Origin: a virus
DNA length: 22,919 nucleotides
IMG/VR virus record: IMGVR_UViG_3300034110_000948
Location: 1 to 22,919 of that record
Reading direction: 5' to 3' (one strand)
A model generated the notes under the pieces. The model saw only the letters and a list, made by a program, of their open reading frames with translations, did not search any database and was not told the DNA's origin. Positions within the stretch are counted from its first letter, which is position 1. The number at the start of each line of letters is the position of its first letter. This document shows positions 8,788 to 16,523 of this stretch, piece after piece. The translations under genes were made by a program, and so were the position numbers.

Positions 8788-10041
8788 TTACAGATTTACA
8801 AAAGCTGGACGAGACCCGATGCTCGCGTTCGCGTTCGAACGAGCGCTGCTCAAGTTGAGATAGAACACGCCAGCTGTCGAACCGTTGTACCAGTGGCCGC
8901 CACGGACGGGAAGGCGCTCATTAGTCATTGCTTTGGCGAAGTAATCACCGTTATATGAAGCGGTATTTTCAGTATGCGGATATAAGCACAATGCTTTCAG
9001 TCGAGCTAAAGCTGCCGCAGTCACAGGCTTGGTTGTTGACAGGTTTTGGATTGCTCCAAAGCTACCACCGTTAATTGTGTAGTCTGCTGTGCCACCATCA
9101 GCATATTTGATTGTGCCTACCGTGGTTCCGCTGCCGTTCGGTGTGACCAGGTTGCCAGTTTCACCATCAATTGCCTTCCATTCGGTCGAAGCTGCGCCAA
9201 GATTGATCGCCAGCTTTGACGCGTTATTGTCTGCAATAACCTGAATCTCACCGTTAAAAATACGCATTCCGGAATTCCATTCCCATACGTTACCGGATAA
9301 ATCAGCAATGCCGTTTTCTTTACCGTTATGTCGCCATTGCACAGGTCCAGAGCCAGTTAGTGTACGTGCTGAACCCGCAGTATTTCCTGGAGCTAAACCA
9401 TCTTGACGGCGACCCACAAGTAAGGGGTTCTCCGAACTGCGGCCATAATAAGTATTCCCTAGCGGCTGGGTGTTATCCTTGTAGCATTGCAAGGCCACGG
9501 CGCTCCATTCAGCATTAGTGATTAAGTGGTGGCCGTTACCACACGCTCGCGCTGCTGTTAAAAAGTTGTCATAGTTAGTGCTATAGCTTGGCTCTACATT
9601 TGGCAGGCTGAGCAACTCACCATTAACGATTCTTCCCTGATACGTGCCGATAAAGATTTCAGGCTTTTCCACACCGTCCACAATAAATGCTGGGTGCGTA
9701 CCACTTAATGAAGCATCAATCGTACTCATATCGTACTTTTGAATGATGTTCATGTAGGTTGCTTGACCTTTTGCCGTATAAAGTACGGTTTGCAAGCCAC
9801 CAGATGCCAGCTCTACCGATTGACGCAATGAGTCTTTGATGAGAATAGTTAGTTCACTTTTATCTGAAATCACACCGAGTTTTGTACGAGTCTTTTCAAC
9901 AGTCAGCACACCGTCAGCTTCGGCCCCAAGATGCGTATAAAGCTCATCATCGTTTGCTTGTAGTTTTGCAGAACCTGAACGGAATGTATCACCACCAATA
10001 CCAGTTGGTGCTGTGCCTTGGTTAATTTTTTGCTTAGCCAT
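8788..10041 (-). CDS. Tail protein with FGE/C-type-lectin fold, receptor-binding candidate
   Basis: A 417-residue protein. The N-terminus (INQGTAPTGIGGDTFRSGSA ... NDDELYTHLG) is of the kind that anchors phage fibres to the tail. From about residue 130 it has the formylglycine-generating-enzyme/sulphatase-modifying (C-type lectin) fold: HLITNAEWSAVALQC, GIADLSGNVWEW and a terminal RGGHWYNGSTAGVFYLNL ... GSRPAF. The same fold and ending are used by diversity-generating-retroelement target proteins such as Mtd. No enzymatic Cys pair is evident, so receptor binding is more likely than catalysis. The start has AGGAATAATT upstream. The last ~110 bases are GC-rich compared with the rest of the gene. 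Confidence 0.82.
   Translation of the reverse strand: MAKQKINQGTAPTGIGGDTFRSGSAKLQANDDELYTHLGAEADGVLTVEKTRTKLGVISDKSELTILIKDSLRQSVELASGGLQTVLYTAKGQATYMNIIQKYDMSTIDASLSGTHPAFIVDGVEKPEIFIGTYQGRIVNGELLSLPNVEPSYSTNYDNFLTAARACGNGHHLITNAEWSAVALQCYKDNTQPLGNTYYGRSSENPLLVGRRQDGLAPGNTAGSARTLTGSGPVQWRHNGKENGIADLSGNVWEWNSGMRIFNGEIQVIADNNASKLAINLGAASTEWKAIDGETGNLVTPNGSGTTVGTIKYADGGTADYTINGGSFGAIQNLSTTKPVTAAALARLKALCLYPHTENTASYNGDYFAKAMTNERLPVRGGHWYNGSTAGVFYLNLSSARSNANASIGSRPAFVNL
8797..8908 (-). other. Variable-repeat-like 3' end of the lectin-fold gene
   Basis: The segment encodes RGGHWYNGSTAGVFYLNL through SARSNANASIGSRPAF. The fixed frame of residues interrupted by Asn, Tyr, Ser, Thr and Ala is what adenine-directed mutagenesis of an Asn-codon-rich template gives. 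I count 62 G/C in 8811-8910, against 44 in 8911-9010. No template repeat or reverse transcriptase was found in the window, so diversification is not shown. Confidence 0.4.
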
Positions 10042-10062
10042 AATTATTCCTGAAATTTAATT

Positions 10063-10218
10063 TTAAGAAGTGACCGGTAAACGGTTTCCAATAAAGCCTT
10101 CCGCCGAGCCGATTAAGTAAGTTGTTGAGCCTATTCTCAGACCCTTATCAATAAGCCCTTGTGCAATTCTTGTGGTTCGCGGTGTGTACAACCCCGCAGC
10201 AAGATTGGTTGTTTTCAT
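10063..10218 (-). CDS. Small phage protein (51 aa)
   Basis: A short gene encoding MKTTNLAAGLYTPRTTRIAQ and on to a terminal GNRLPVTS. It fills the space between the 78-aa gene (ends 10228) and the lectin-fold tail gene (starts 10041), with gaps of 9 and 21 bases. The start is preceded by a modest GAGAAAG element. The sequence is balanced in composition and has no signal peptide or membrane segment. The packing and clean frame argue that it is real. It is probably a small structural or linker component of the adhesin cassette, but I do not recognise a family. Confidence 0.6.
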   Translation of the reverse strand: MKTTNLAAGLYTPRTTRIAQGLIDKGLRIGSTTYLIGSAEGFIGNRLPVTS

Positions 10219-10227
10219 TAGCTTTCT

Positions 10228-10464
10228 CTATGTTGAGACGATGACAGTGTCGTTGTTTGATGGGTAGCTCACCCAAGCCCACAAGTCACCCAACGCCCCA
10301 TCGGTATAAACCTGCATGTCTTGATGAGACGCTTCTAAGTTGGTGGGCTGACTAGGCCCAAAAGCAAATCTGAATCGGTTGTGATGCGATTGGATATATG
10401 CTGGAGAATTGGCCGCAGCAACTTTTTGCGGTGTTGTGGTTAGTTTGACTTTTTGGGTTGGCAT
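10228..10464 (-). CDS. Small phage structural-type protein (78 aa)
   Basis: A 78-residue protein, beta-rich, with PTQKVKLTTTPQKVAA at the N-terminus and a DLWAWVSYPSNNDTVIVST end. No catalytic motif, signal or membrane span is visible. It opens the four-gene cassette inserted between M and L, and its start lies 13 bases after a terminator T tract with a weak GTGAGAAAAA ribosome site. Its shape and context resemble small head or tail decoration-type proteins, but I cannot assign a family. Confidence 0.65.
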   Translation of the reverse strand: MPTQKVKLTTTPQKVAAANSPAYIQSHHNRFRFAFGPSQPTNLEASHQDMQVYTDGALGDLWAWVSYPSNNDTVIVST

Positions 10465-10477
10465 GAGTTTTTCTCAC

Positions 10478-10499
10478 AAAAAAGCCCTCGATTGAGGGC
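10478..10499 (-). terminator. Intrinsic terminator after M
   Basis: Minus-strand stem GCCCTC / GAGGGC with loop AATC, followed by six T. It separates gene M from the lectin-fold cassette. Confidence 0.8.
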
Positions 10500-10515
10500 A
10501 TAAAATTGATTGAAG

Positions 10516-10860
10516 TTAAGGTTTAAAGTCTTGGGTGAAAGTGGTGGAGATGGACCAGACTGACCCACCAACCTGTCTTGGTTGGTATGAAGTTCCAGTC
10601 TTAACTCTCACCTCGCCATCCAAAGGAGAATCCCATAAAAATGAGTCAGCACCCTTGTGGCGATCAAAGAAGGCTTTAATTGCAATGATCTCATCCTTGT
10701 AGCCAGTTCTTTGATAAGCCCACTCGCCTTTACGATTGTTGATACCAACCGAGATGCTTTGCTCATACCCATCACCAAATCTACTAGACAACACATTAAA
10801 GCTCTGTGTATCCGAGCTGCCTTCTAGATCGCATGGGAAGGTAAATTTTTCGTTGCTCAT
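10516..10860 (-). CDS. M: Minor tail protein M
   Basis: A 114-residue protein of the phage minor tail protein family (lambda gpM). Family features are SFNVLSSRFGDGYEQ near the N-terminus, a central AIKAFFDRHKGADSFLW segment and a C-terminal WSISTTFTQDF strand. In lambda, M acts in tail-tip completion and sits between the tape measure side and L. The start follows directly on a terminator hairpin with only a weak GGACG upstream. Length agrees with the family (about 110 residues). Confidence 0.9.
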   Translation of the reverse strand: MSNEKFTFPCDLEGSSDTQSFNVLSSRFGDGYEQSISVGINNRKGEWAYQRTGYKDEIIAIKAFFDRHKGADSFLWDSPLDGEVRVKTGTSYQPRQVGGSVWSISTTFTQDFKP

Positions 10861-10872
10861 AAATTACGTCCA

Positions 10873-10896
10873 ATAAAAAACCTCCCGAAGGAGGTT
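10873..10896 (-). terminator. Intrinsic terminator before M
   Basis: Minus-strand stem AACCTCC / GGAGGTT with loop TTCG, followed by a T tract and ATTGG. The M start codon lies 13 bases beyond the tract. Confidence 0.8.
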
Positions 10897-10912
10897 TTGT
10901 TTAATCTATTTT

Positions 10913-11134
10913 TTAATTTAAATCAGGTGCAATGAAATACTGACCGGAGATCGGGTCTGTGAAACCATCATCCATATCCAACCCTACTGTTTGATTATTA
11001 ATCTCCACACTTTTTACCGCGTAAAGATATTGACTTGTTGTGGCCCCCATCGGAGTTGCATCAATCTCAGTAATGTTTGCAATAAACTCTTTAGCCACCC
11101 CATCTTTGCTTTTAAATGTCACTTTCTTTTGCAT
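10913..11134 (-). CDS. Small tail-module protein of unknown function (73 aa)
   Basis: A 73-residue protein beginning MQKKVTFKSKDGVAKEF, with a beta-rich body and acidic end (MDDGFTDPISGQYFIAPDLN). The start at 11134 is chosen because AGGAAG lies at good spacing upstream; an earlier in-frame ATG at 11176 would overlap the tape measure gene. It sits between the tape measure protein and M. No domain is recognised; a small tail-tip component is possible from position alone. Confidence 0.65.
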   Translation of the reverse strand: MQKKVTFKSKDGVAKEFIANITEIDATPMGATTSQYLYAVKSVEINNQTVGLDMDDGFTDPISGQYFIAPDLN

Positions 11135-11150
11135 GCTTTTTACTTCCTGC

Positions 11151-13964
11151 TTATTTAATCCCATAAAGCTCCCCACCTTGTCGTCTAGCTTTCAAAAATC
11201 TTTGGTCGACTTTTTGATCAACCATAGAATTGACCATCTTACCAATAGTGACCATTAATTCACCATCCTGATTTGTCGAAGTTTCAACTTTTTCAGAAGA
11301 GTAATTATTAATAACCACTTTAGGTTGAACGACAGTTGCGCCGCCAGAATTAATCGCACTCACAGCACCCATGCCAACACGGTGAGTATCCGCAACCAAT
11401 CCACCCGCCGAGTAACCCCGACGGATCGACTTTCGCAAATCCTCAAAGCCTTGAGGGCCACCCAATGCCTTAACTTCTTCTTGAGTTAAAACACCTTCGC
11501 CCTTATGTACGACACCTGCTGGCTCGTATTTACCACCGTGGCCTGTGTAGCCACCGTTGGCGAAGCCTGCGATTGTTTGAGCTGCAATCATGCCCACAGA
11601 AGCATAACCAGTGGCACGAATCACCCCTGCATACATAAGCTTTTGAGCCATTGTTAGGGCTGATGGGTCATTCATCACGCCAGTAGCGGCCAACTCTGTA
11701 TTAACAACGCCTTGAGCAATTGCAATCGCCTGCTGTGCTAAAAACATAACTTTGTAGGCAGCACTTGATTCGCCAGCGCTATCTTTAACCGTTTGGGTCA
11801 TCTCACCCCAAACCGCACCAGACTGAGATAATAATGAGCCGTACATGCTCAAGGTTGCAGAGTGTTGATCCTCAATCAGCCTTTTTGCATTATCGCTATA
11901 TTCAACATCCAGTGCCTTCATATTGGCTATATGAGTAGCTTTCGCTTGCTCTAACAGTGCATATCTCTGTTGAGCCTGCTCAGGTGTGTCATAGTCCCGA
12001 TTAATGCGGTTCACATTGTTTGTATATGAATCAAATTCACTGCTTTTACTACGAGCTGAGGCAATATTTAAACTAGCTGTTTTATACTCAAGGCCCTCTC
12101 CACCAAACTTGTTGGCTATACCAGATAATAAAATCGCATTTTCAGCATTCGCCATCTGGTCGAGCAGATCGTTTTTATATGAGTCTAATTTCTCCTTTTG
12201 AGCAGCTCGGTATGACTCAACATCCCGATCATATGCCTCTTTAGCTTTCCTGAGATAAAGTTCACGATTTGCAGAGTCATTAATAAACCCCTTTTCGATC
12301 TCTTCTTTTGATTTGTTGTAATCAATAAGAAGCCTTTCTTCTCGGGTCGCGTACTCTCGTATTACGCTCTCTTTAGCCCTTTCAATTTCAGCTTGCAATC
12401 GTTCAGCTTCACGTTTTTTTTGTTCAGCTAATCGTTTGGCTTCATTTAGTGCCTTGTTGGTTTCAGCCTTGCTAGACTTTGGTGCTTTAGCGGTTGGGAA
12501 GAGATTTCTGTTTTGCTCTGCACCACCTCCACGCCCTGCCTTTTGAGTCTTATTCCATTCCAATTGAGCTTTTCGATTGTTAATAATGGATTGTGTGAGG
12601 GCATCATATTTTCCACTTGTTCCGGTAATAATATTACCCATGGATTTAAAGCCGTTGACACTATTTTCAATAACCTTGCTTGTTGTGCCTACAGCATTTT
12701 GATATGAGCCGCTTACCCCACCCCACAATGCCTTGCCTTTTGCCATAATTCCATCAGCAGTTGCAAAGTTAACCGCAGTCTGCCCAATAATTTTTAGCTG
12801 ATTTAAAGCACCACCAATGATGGTGACGAGGTTTTGCAATCCTGTTGCAAGCCCAATGATAATGACACCCACGCCTTTTGCAGCAACACCAACAGCATCC
12901 AAAACCCCAGCAAATTGCCCGCCTTTACCAGCACCCTCAAGAAAGTATCCAATTACCTGACTTAAAACAGGCATCACTGCTGAAGCAAGCTCGCTCTTAA
13001 GTGCTGTAAAGCGCATTTGTACAGATTCGGTTTGAGCAGCCAATTCAATAGACTGCTCAACAGCCTTCTGACCAGTAAGAATTCCAGCCTCTTCCATTGC
13101 AGCCTGGTAGTCTTTCCATAACTTCCCCCCATCCACAAGCAATGGAGCCAAGGCTGTGAGATCCGAACCCATTGATTCTAGATAGAATGACATTTCCTTT
13201 TGGTTAACACCTGCTTCCTCAAGCTTATCTACATAAGTTTGAAGTGCATCAATACCATCCATCTTTGACATTTCTTCAGCGAGCTTTTTAGCGCCTTCAG
13301 CACCATCTTCAGTCTTGACGGCAATTTGCTCAAAGAAGTCAACCGCACCGCCTGCGCCGATGGCATTAAACTCGCCGATTTTTTCATTGAAATCTTTGAG
13401 CATATCGGAGGTTTTTTCTTGAGAGACTCCGAAGGTTTGAGCGGCACCTGATAGGCCTTGAAAGTTCTGAATTGTAGTATTGGCTATTGCGGCAAATCTG
13501 GACAGCTCAACATTGTTTTTAGCTACCTCAATCGCAAGTCCTGCCAAGTAACCAGTGGCAGCAACTACTCCACCAACCAGTGCGCCTGTTACGGCAGCTC
13601 CCACAAGAAGCGCACCTCCGCGAAATTCGGATAACTTACCGGTGGCACTTTGGATTTGTGAACCAAATTTTCCATCATTAGCGGCTTGAGCAAGTATATT
13701 TCTCAATTCACTCATTTTGCCTGACGTTGTTTTGGCTTGCGTTCCGGCGCCACCTAAACTTTTAGATAAATCATCAACTTTTTTTGCTGATGTTGTTGAT
13801 GTGCTTCCTGCGTCAGAGATAACTTTGGCAGTGTCTTTAACTGATTTTTCTGTTTTATCGCCTTGAGTTTCCACATCCTTTAAAGACTTGGTAACATCAT
13901 CAGCGCCCTTTTTGGCTTTCGCTGTGTCGATGACAATCTCTAAGCGACTTTGTTGTGCGGTCAT
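11151..13964 (-). CDS. H: Tail length tape measure protein
   Basis: A 937-residue tape measure protein. The N-terminal ~110 residues are helical with KKGADDVTKSLKDVE-type heptads. A hydrophobic Gly/Ala-rich stretch follows (about 115-150), then a long helical body with a charged coil near 500-620 (RLAEQKKREAERLQAEIERA). Late hydrophobic segments lead to the lambda-family C-terminal motif FANGGYTGHGGKYEPAGVVH near 840. By the known lambda ruler relation of about 0.15 nm per residue, the tail would be about 140 nm long. The start has AGGAG upstream and follows a terminator hairpin. The gene normally lies next to the G/GT chaperones; here they are about 8.5 kb away. Confidence 0.95.
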   Translation of the reverse strand: MTAQQSRLEIVIDTAKAKKGADDVTKSLKDVETQGDKTEKSVKDTAKVISDAGSTSTTSAKKVDDLSKSLGGAGTQAKTTSGKMSELRNILAQAANDGKFGSQIQSATGKLSEFRGGALLVGAAVTGALVGGVVAATGYLAGLAIEVAKNNVELSRFAAIANTTIQNFQGLSGAAQTFGVSQEKTSDMLKDFNEKIGEFNAIGAGGAVDFFEQIAVKTEDGAEGAKKLAEEMSKMDGIDALQTYVDKLEEAGVNQKEMSFYLESMGSDLTALAPLLVDGGKLWKDYQAAMEEAGILTGQKAVEQSIELAAQTESVQMRFTALKSELASAVMPVLSQVIGYFLEGAGKGGQFAGVLDAVGVAAKGVGVIIIGLATGLQNLVTIIGGALNQLKIIGQTAVNFATADGIMAKGKALWGGVSGSYQNAVGTTSKVIENSVNGFKSMGNIITGTSGKYDALTQSIINNRKAQLEWNKTQKAGRGGGAEQNRNLFPTAKAPKSSKAETNKALNEAKRLAEQKKREAERLQAEIERAKESVIREYATREERLLIDYNKSKEEIEKGFINDSANRELYLRKAKEAYDRDVESYRAAQKEKLDSYKNDLLDQMANAENAILLSGIANKFGGEGLEYKTASLNIASARSKSSEFDSYTNNVNRINRDYDTPEQAQQRYALLEQAKATHIANMKALDVEYSDNAKRLIEDQHSATLSMYGSLLSQSGAVWGEMTQTVKDSAGESSAAYKVMFLAQQAIAIAQGVVNTELAATGVMNDPSALTMAQKLMYAGVIRATGYASVGMIAAQTIAGFANGGYTGHGGKYEPAGVVHKGEGVLTQEEVKALGGPQGFEDLRKSIRRGYSAGGLVADTHRVGMGAVSAINSGGATVVQPKVVINNYSSEKVETSTNQDGELMVTIGKMVNSMVDQKVDQRFLKARRQGGELYGIK

Positions 13965-13987
13965 GGAAACTCCTAAATTTTGGCAAT

Positions 13988-14009
13988 AAAAAACCCCGCT
14001 TTCGCGAGG
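13988..14009 (-). terminator. Intrinsic terminator before the tape measure gene
   Basis: Minus-strand stem CCTCGC / GCGGGG (one G-T pair) with loop GAAA, followed by six T and ATTG. It ends the lipoprotein gene transcript 24 bases before the tape measure start. Confidence 0.78.
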
Positions 14010-14031
14010 CTCCTTGGGATCTATTTAAATT

Positions 14032-14439
14032 TTAATTAATTTCTTTAGCGCATCTTGGTGTTGCTAACTTTAGCTCGTTATCAGCTCTATATTTCATATC
14101 AGCATTAAAAGCTGAGAAAGTTGTTTTGACATTTAAAAGCTGATTAGTAATAGTGATTTTTTTTAATGCCATTCCATTTTGAGCATAAATCAAACTACCG
14201 GAATTGCGAAGTTGGTAGACATTAACGCTATTGCCATTATCTTCACACATTATCCCAGTGCCATCTTGGTTAAGTTTAATGGTTGATAAACCACCCGCAG
14301 CAGCAGTTGTCCAAATTCCTGTAACTTCAGGCTGTGTCAACTGCACATCTAGAAATTTATTATCAATCATCTGGGTTGCTGGGCTAACACACCCTCCCAT
14401 CAACAATCCTGCAATACTTATCAGTAGAATTTTTTTCAT
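14032..14439 (-). CDS. Prophage lipoprotein (135 aa)
   Basis: A 135-residue predicted lipoprotein. MKKILLISIAGLLMGGC is a signal peptide with a lipobox-like LMGGC, cysteine at residue 17. The mature part begins VSPATQ, is beta-rich and contains two more cysteines (IMCEDNG and a terminal PRCAKEIN) that could form a disulphide. The start at 14439 is chosen because it gives the signal peptide; an in-frame ATG at 14481 overlaps the preceding gene. Phage lipoproteins in such spots often act on the lysogen surface to block superinfection, but no family is recognised here. Confidence 0.7.
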   Translation of the reverse strand: MKKILLISIAGLLMGGCVSPATQMIDNKFLDVQLTQPEVTGIWTTAAAGGLSTIKLNQDGTGIMCEDNGNSVNVYQLRNSGSLIYAQNGMALKKITITNQLLNVKTTFSAFNADMKYRADNELKLATPRCAKEIN

Positions 14440-14447
14440 ACGCTTAC

Positions 14448-14864
14448 TCATTTCAACAGCAAAATAAAAAAGATCATCCACCCAAAGCTAACAAATCTTG
14501 CAAGCGTTGAATATCCTTGTCTTAAAGTAAACCATGAGAATATGTAAGGCATGAAAAATATCCCTATCCCCAAGAGGATCGAGACGCTTCTTTCTGCCTT
14601 GTAATTTAAAGGGGGTGGTGTATCACTAAACAGTGAATTGGGTTGACTTTGAGTAGGCTTATTTTGAGTATTCTGCTTAAATGGTTGGTGTGAGCTATAT
14701 GATAAGCCTGTACCCGGCGCGCTTATTGTAGAGCGAACACCCTTTTTTCCTACACTCACCCGAGCGCCTTTACCACCTACTGAGAGACTACTAATACCTT
14801 TTTTACCTACATTAAGGCGAACACCTGGAGCAATCTTAAAGCTCTTTCTAAAATTTAGGCCCAT
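14448..14864 (-). CDS. DUF4236 membrane protein
   Basis: A 138-residue protein. Residues 1-53 are a clear DUF4236 domain: GLNFRKSFKIAPGVRLNVGK, then repeats of GKKGISSLSVGGKGARVSVG and ending PGTGLSYS. A Pro/Gln/Asn-rich linker follows, then two hydrophobic helices (about 92-111 and 120-137). The start has a strong AAGGGGGAAAT and overlaps the end of the YHYH gene region by spacing of 9 bases. DUF4236 has no established function. In this prophage it belongs to a run of envelope-directed small genes. Confidence 0.85.
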   Translation of the reverse strand: MGLNFRKSFKIAPGVRLNVGKKGISSLSVGGKGARVSVGKKGVRSTISAPGTGLSYSSHQPFKQNTQNKPTQSQPNSLFSDTPPPLNYKAERSVSILLGIGIFFMPYIFSWFTLRQGYSTLARFVSFGWMIFFILLLK

Positions 14865-14873
14865 ATTTCCCCC

Positions 14874-14999
14874 TTAATGGCAGTGTCTTTCGCCTGTCTT
14901 TGTTTCCTTGTGGCAGCCGTTCTTGTCAGTACGCCCACCATGAGAATAAGCAGTTGTCGCAAAGCAGGTTATTAAAATCAGCAATATAACTTTTTTCAT
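14874..14999 (-). CDS. Mini YHYH secreted peptide (41 aa)
   Basis: A 41-residue precursor starting MKKVILLILITCFATTAYS, a signal peptide likely cleaved after TAYS. The mature peptide of about 22 residues is almost only the YHYH-type motif: HGGRTDKNGCHKETKTGERH followed by CH. Two Cys and several His suggest metal binding or a disulphide. The start at 14999 is preceded by AGGAATAATC; an in-frame ATG at 15062 gives no signal-like start. YHYH domains usually form part of larger exported proteins, so this near-minimal form is notable. Function unknown. Confidence 0.72.
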   Translation of the reverse strand: MKKVILLILITCFATTAYSHGGRTDKNGCHKETKTGERHCH

Positions 15000-15062
15000 G
15001 ATTATTCCTATTTTTATAATAAGAATAATAGTTATAGCTGACTTCGTATATTTTTCAAGCAC

Positions 15063-15088
15063 AAAAAACCACCCGAAGGTGGTTTTTT
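15063..15088 (-). terminator. Intrinsic terminator (symmetrical)
   Basis: A perfect inverted repeat of AAAAAACCACC around a CGAA loop. It lies one base after the 194-aa gene's stop codon and ends its transcript on the minus strand; symmetry would let it work in both directions. Confidence 0.82.
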
Positions 15089-15673
15089 CTACAAACCACT
15101 TATATCTCTACTTTCTTTTTCTGCAAGGCATGCCTCATTGTTAGACAACTCATAAGAAAGAGTTATCACTCCTGTGCTTCTTCCAGTGGCACGGGCTTTT
15201 AGCATAATATTTTCAACCCCATTATCCTCCTTTGGCTCCCATGCGGCGGTTAATATGCGCTCTTCCCTATAAAGGCTCATCATCCACTCATTAGGATTTT
15301 TCCAAATACTGCCTGCCCTTAGAAAATCATAATCCCCAATAGGCTTACCATACTTTTTAATTAAGGACTCCTTGAGTGTGGAGAACTCTGCCTTAACTCC
15401 ATCACCATACACACTTGTTGTTATGGGATTCCCAAACCCCAAGACCTTACATAGTCCGCTTTTTGGTGTAATAACCATTAAGTAATCTTTAAAGCCCTTA
15501 TAAGGTATAGGTACATTTTTGAATGAATAATAGTTTTTCTCCAACACCTCTGCCGGCCCGCTAACCTTTTTAACTTCAGCCAATGACATTCCAACCTTTA
15601 ATCCAAAAGGTGCCTCAGCAAATGAACTAACAGAAGCCCCTACTAAAAAGATTGATAACAATATATTCTTCAT
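15089..15673 (-). CDS. Secreted prophage protein (194 aa)
   Basis: A 194-residue exported protein. The signal peptide MKNILLSIFLVGASVSSFAEA is followed by PFGLKVGMSLAEVKKVSGPA. The GMSLAEVKK...GPAE pattern recalls the BamE/OmlA-like fold, and SLIKKYGKP later repeats the same style; this is a weak resemblance. Two Cys (SGLCKV and NEACLAEK) may pair. The ATG overlaps the stop of the 125-aa gene as ATGA, which fixes the start at 15673 and implies coupled translation. The two genes probably act together in the periplasm. Function unknown. Confidence 0.72.
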   Translation of the reverse strand: MKNILLSIFLVGASVSSFAEAPFGLKVGMSLAEVKKVSGPAEVLEKNYYSFKNVPIPYKGFKDYLMVITPKSGLCKVLGFGNPITTSVYGDGVKAEFSTLKESLIKKYGKPIGDYDFLRAGSIWKNPNEWMMSLYREERILTAAWEPKEDNGVENIMLKARATGRSTGVITLSYELSNNEACLAEKESRDISGL

Positions 15674-16047
15674 AACCCATTCTTCTTGCATTCTAAAAAT
15701 GCTTTTGTTGAAAATTCTTTTGTAATGAAATACTGATCCCGTTTACTCTCAAATCTTGGTAGTTTATGTGCCTCAACAATCAGTTTTCTTTCTTTTTCAA
15801 TAAGATCGGCAGGTAATGTTGTATATGACAATAATTGCTGTAATTGGTCATCAATAGAAATTCCACCCTGGCGACCTTTCATGACCAATTCCGCAATATC
15901 AGGAACTGTTTTACATTTTAAGTCCTGCATTTCGATTAAGCTTTTTTGAGTCACTAACCCTTTAAGCTCTTCTTCGGTGGGTAATTCATACCCAAGAGCC
16001 CAGCAAGATAGGCTGCCAACCACCCCAGCAAGTATTATCTTTTTCAT
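15670..16047 (-). CDS. Secreted prophage protein (125 aa)
   Basis: A 125-residue protein with signal peptide MKKIILAGVVGSLSCWALGY and a helical mature part containing Cys near LKCKTVPDI and a last Cys in LECKKNGL, likely a disulphide pair. The start follows GGAGGGGTGTGGG. It forms an ATGA-coupled pair with the 194-aa exported gene. No family is recognised. A periplasmic superinfection or envelope role is possible, because the next three genes are also exported or membrane proteins. Confidence 0.7.
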   Translation of the reverse strand: MKKIILAGVVGSLSCWALGYELPTEEELKGLVTQKSLIEMQDLKCKTVPDIAELVMKGRQGGISIDDQLQQLLSYTTLPADLIEKERKLIVEAHKLPRFESKRDQYFITKEFSTKAFLECKKNGL

Positions 16048-16114
16048 CCCACACCCCTCCTTAATTGCTCATAAAATAACAAATAAATAGAACTGATGTA
16101 AGAATAATCTAAAC

Positions 16115-16465
16115 TCAAACAATCCCCTTAGCTTTCTCAACAATCCAGCTAGCCAGATTCATGTCAGGATCACTATGCATTAATAGTTGATAGGCATTCT
16201 CAGGCGAATAAGGTGTTTCTCCTTCCACTTCGCCAGCAGATGTTATGAATACAAGATTCTCCCAATCCTGAATCACATGCTTTGCAATAACCTTCATATA
16301 TTCCTGAGCAATCTTAAGCTCACTCATTTTGAAGATGGTTTTCTTTACGATTAAATCTCTTAATGCAGCAGCACATGCAGGACTGCTATATGGCTTAATT
16401 CTAAAACAGCCGAATTCCTGTCCACTTTCCAGTTTATATACAAACCATTTTGATTTATCGGTCAT
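16115..16465 (-). CDS. Tail-assembly-chaperone-like protein (116 aa)
   Basis: A 116-residue protein. The pattern RIKPYSSPACAAALRDLIV, a helix ending VIQDWENLV, PYSPENAYQLLM and a closing LASWIVEKAKGIV resembles small siphovirus tail assembly chaperones, which bind the tape measure protein before tube assembly. The start at 16465 is chosen because AGGAGCCAATC lies directly upstream. It is odd here, as a frameshifting G/GT pair occupies the right end. Either the phage has two chaperone-like proteins, or this is a divergent cargo protein with a similar helix plan. It follows the Septu terminator. Confidence 0.55.
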   Translation of the reverse strand: MTDKSKWFVYKLESGQEFGCFRIKPYSSPACAAALRDLIVKKTIFKMSELKIAQEYMKVIAKHVIQDWENLVFITSAGEVEGETPYSPENAYQLLMHSDPDMNLASWIVEKAKGIV

Positions 16466-16488
16466 GATTGGCTCCTGTAGGTATAAGA

Positions 16489-16509
16489 AAACCGCCACTT
16501 GGGCGGTTT
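16489..16509 (-). terminator. Intrinsic terminator after Septu genes
   Basis: Minus-strand stem AAACCGCC / GGCGGTTT with a 5-nt loop. The plus side is followed by TTTCTTT and the minus side by TCTTAT, so it is stronger as a plus-strand terminator. It separates ptuB from the downstream chaperone-like gene. Confidence 0.6.
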
Positions 16510-16523
16510 TTTCTTTAATTAAC

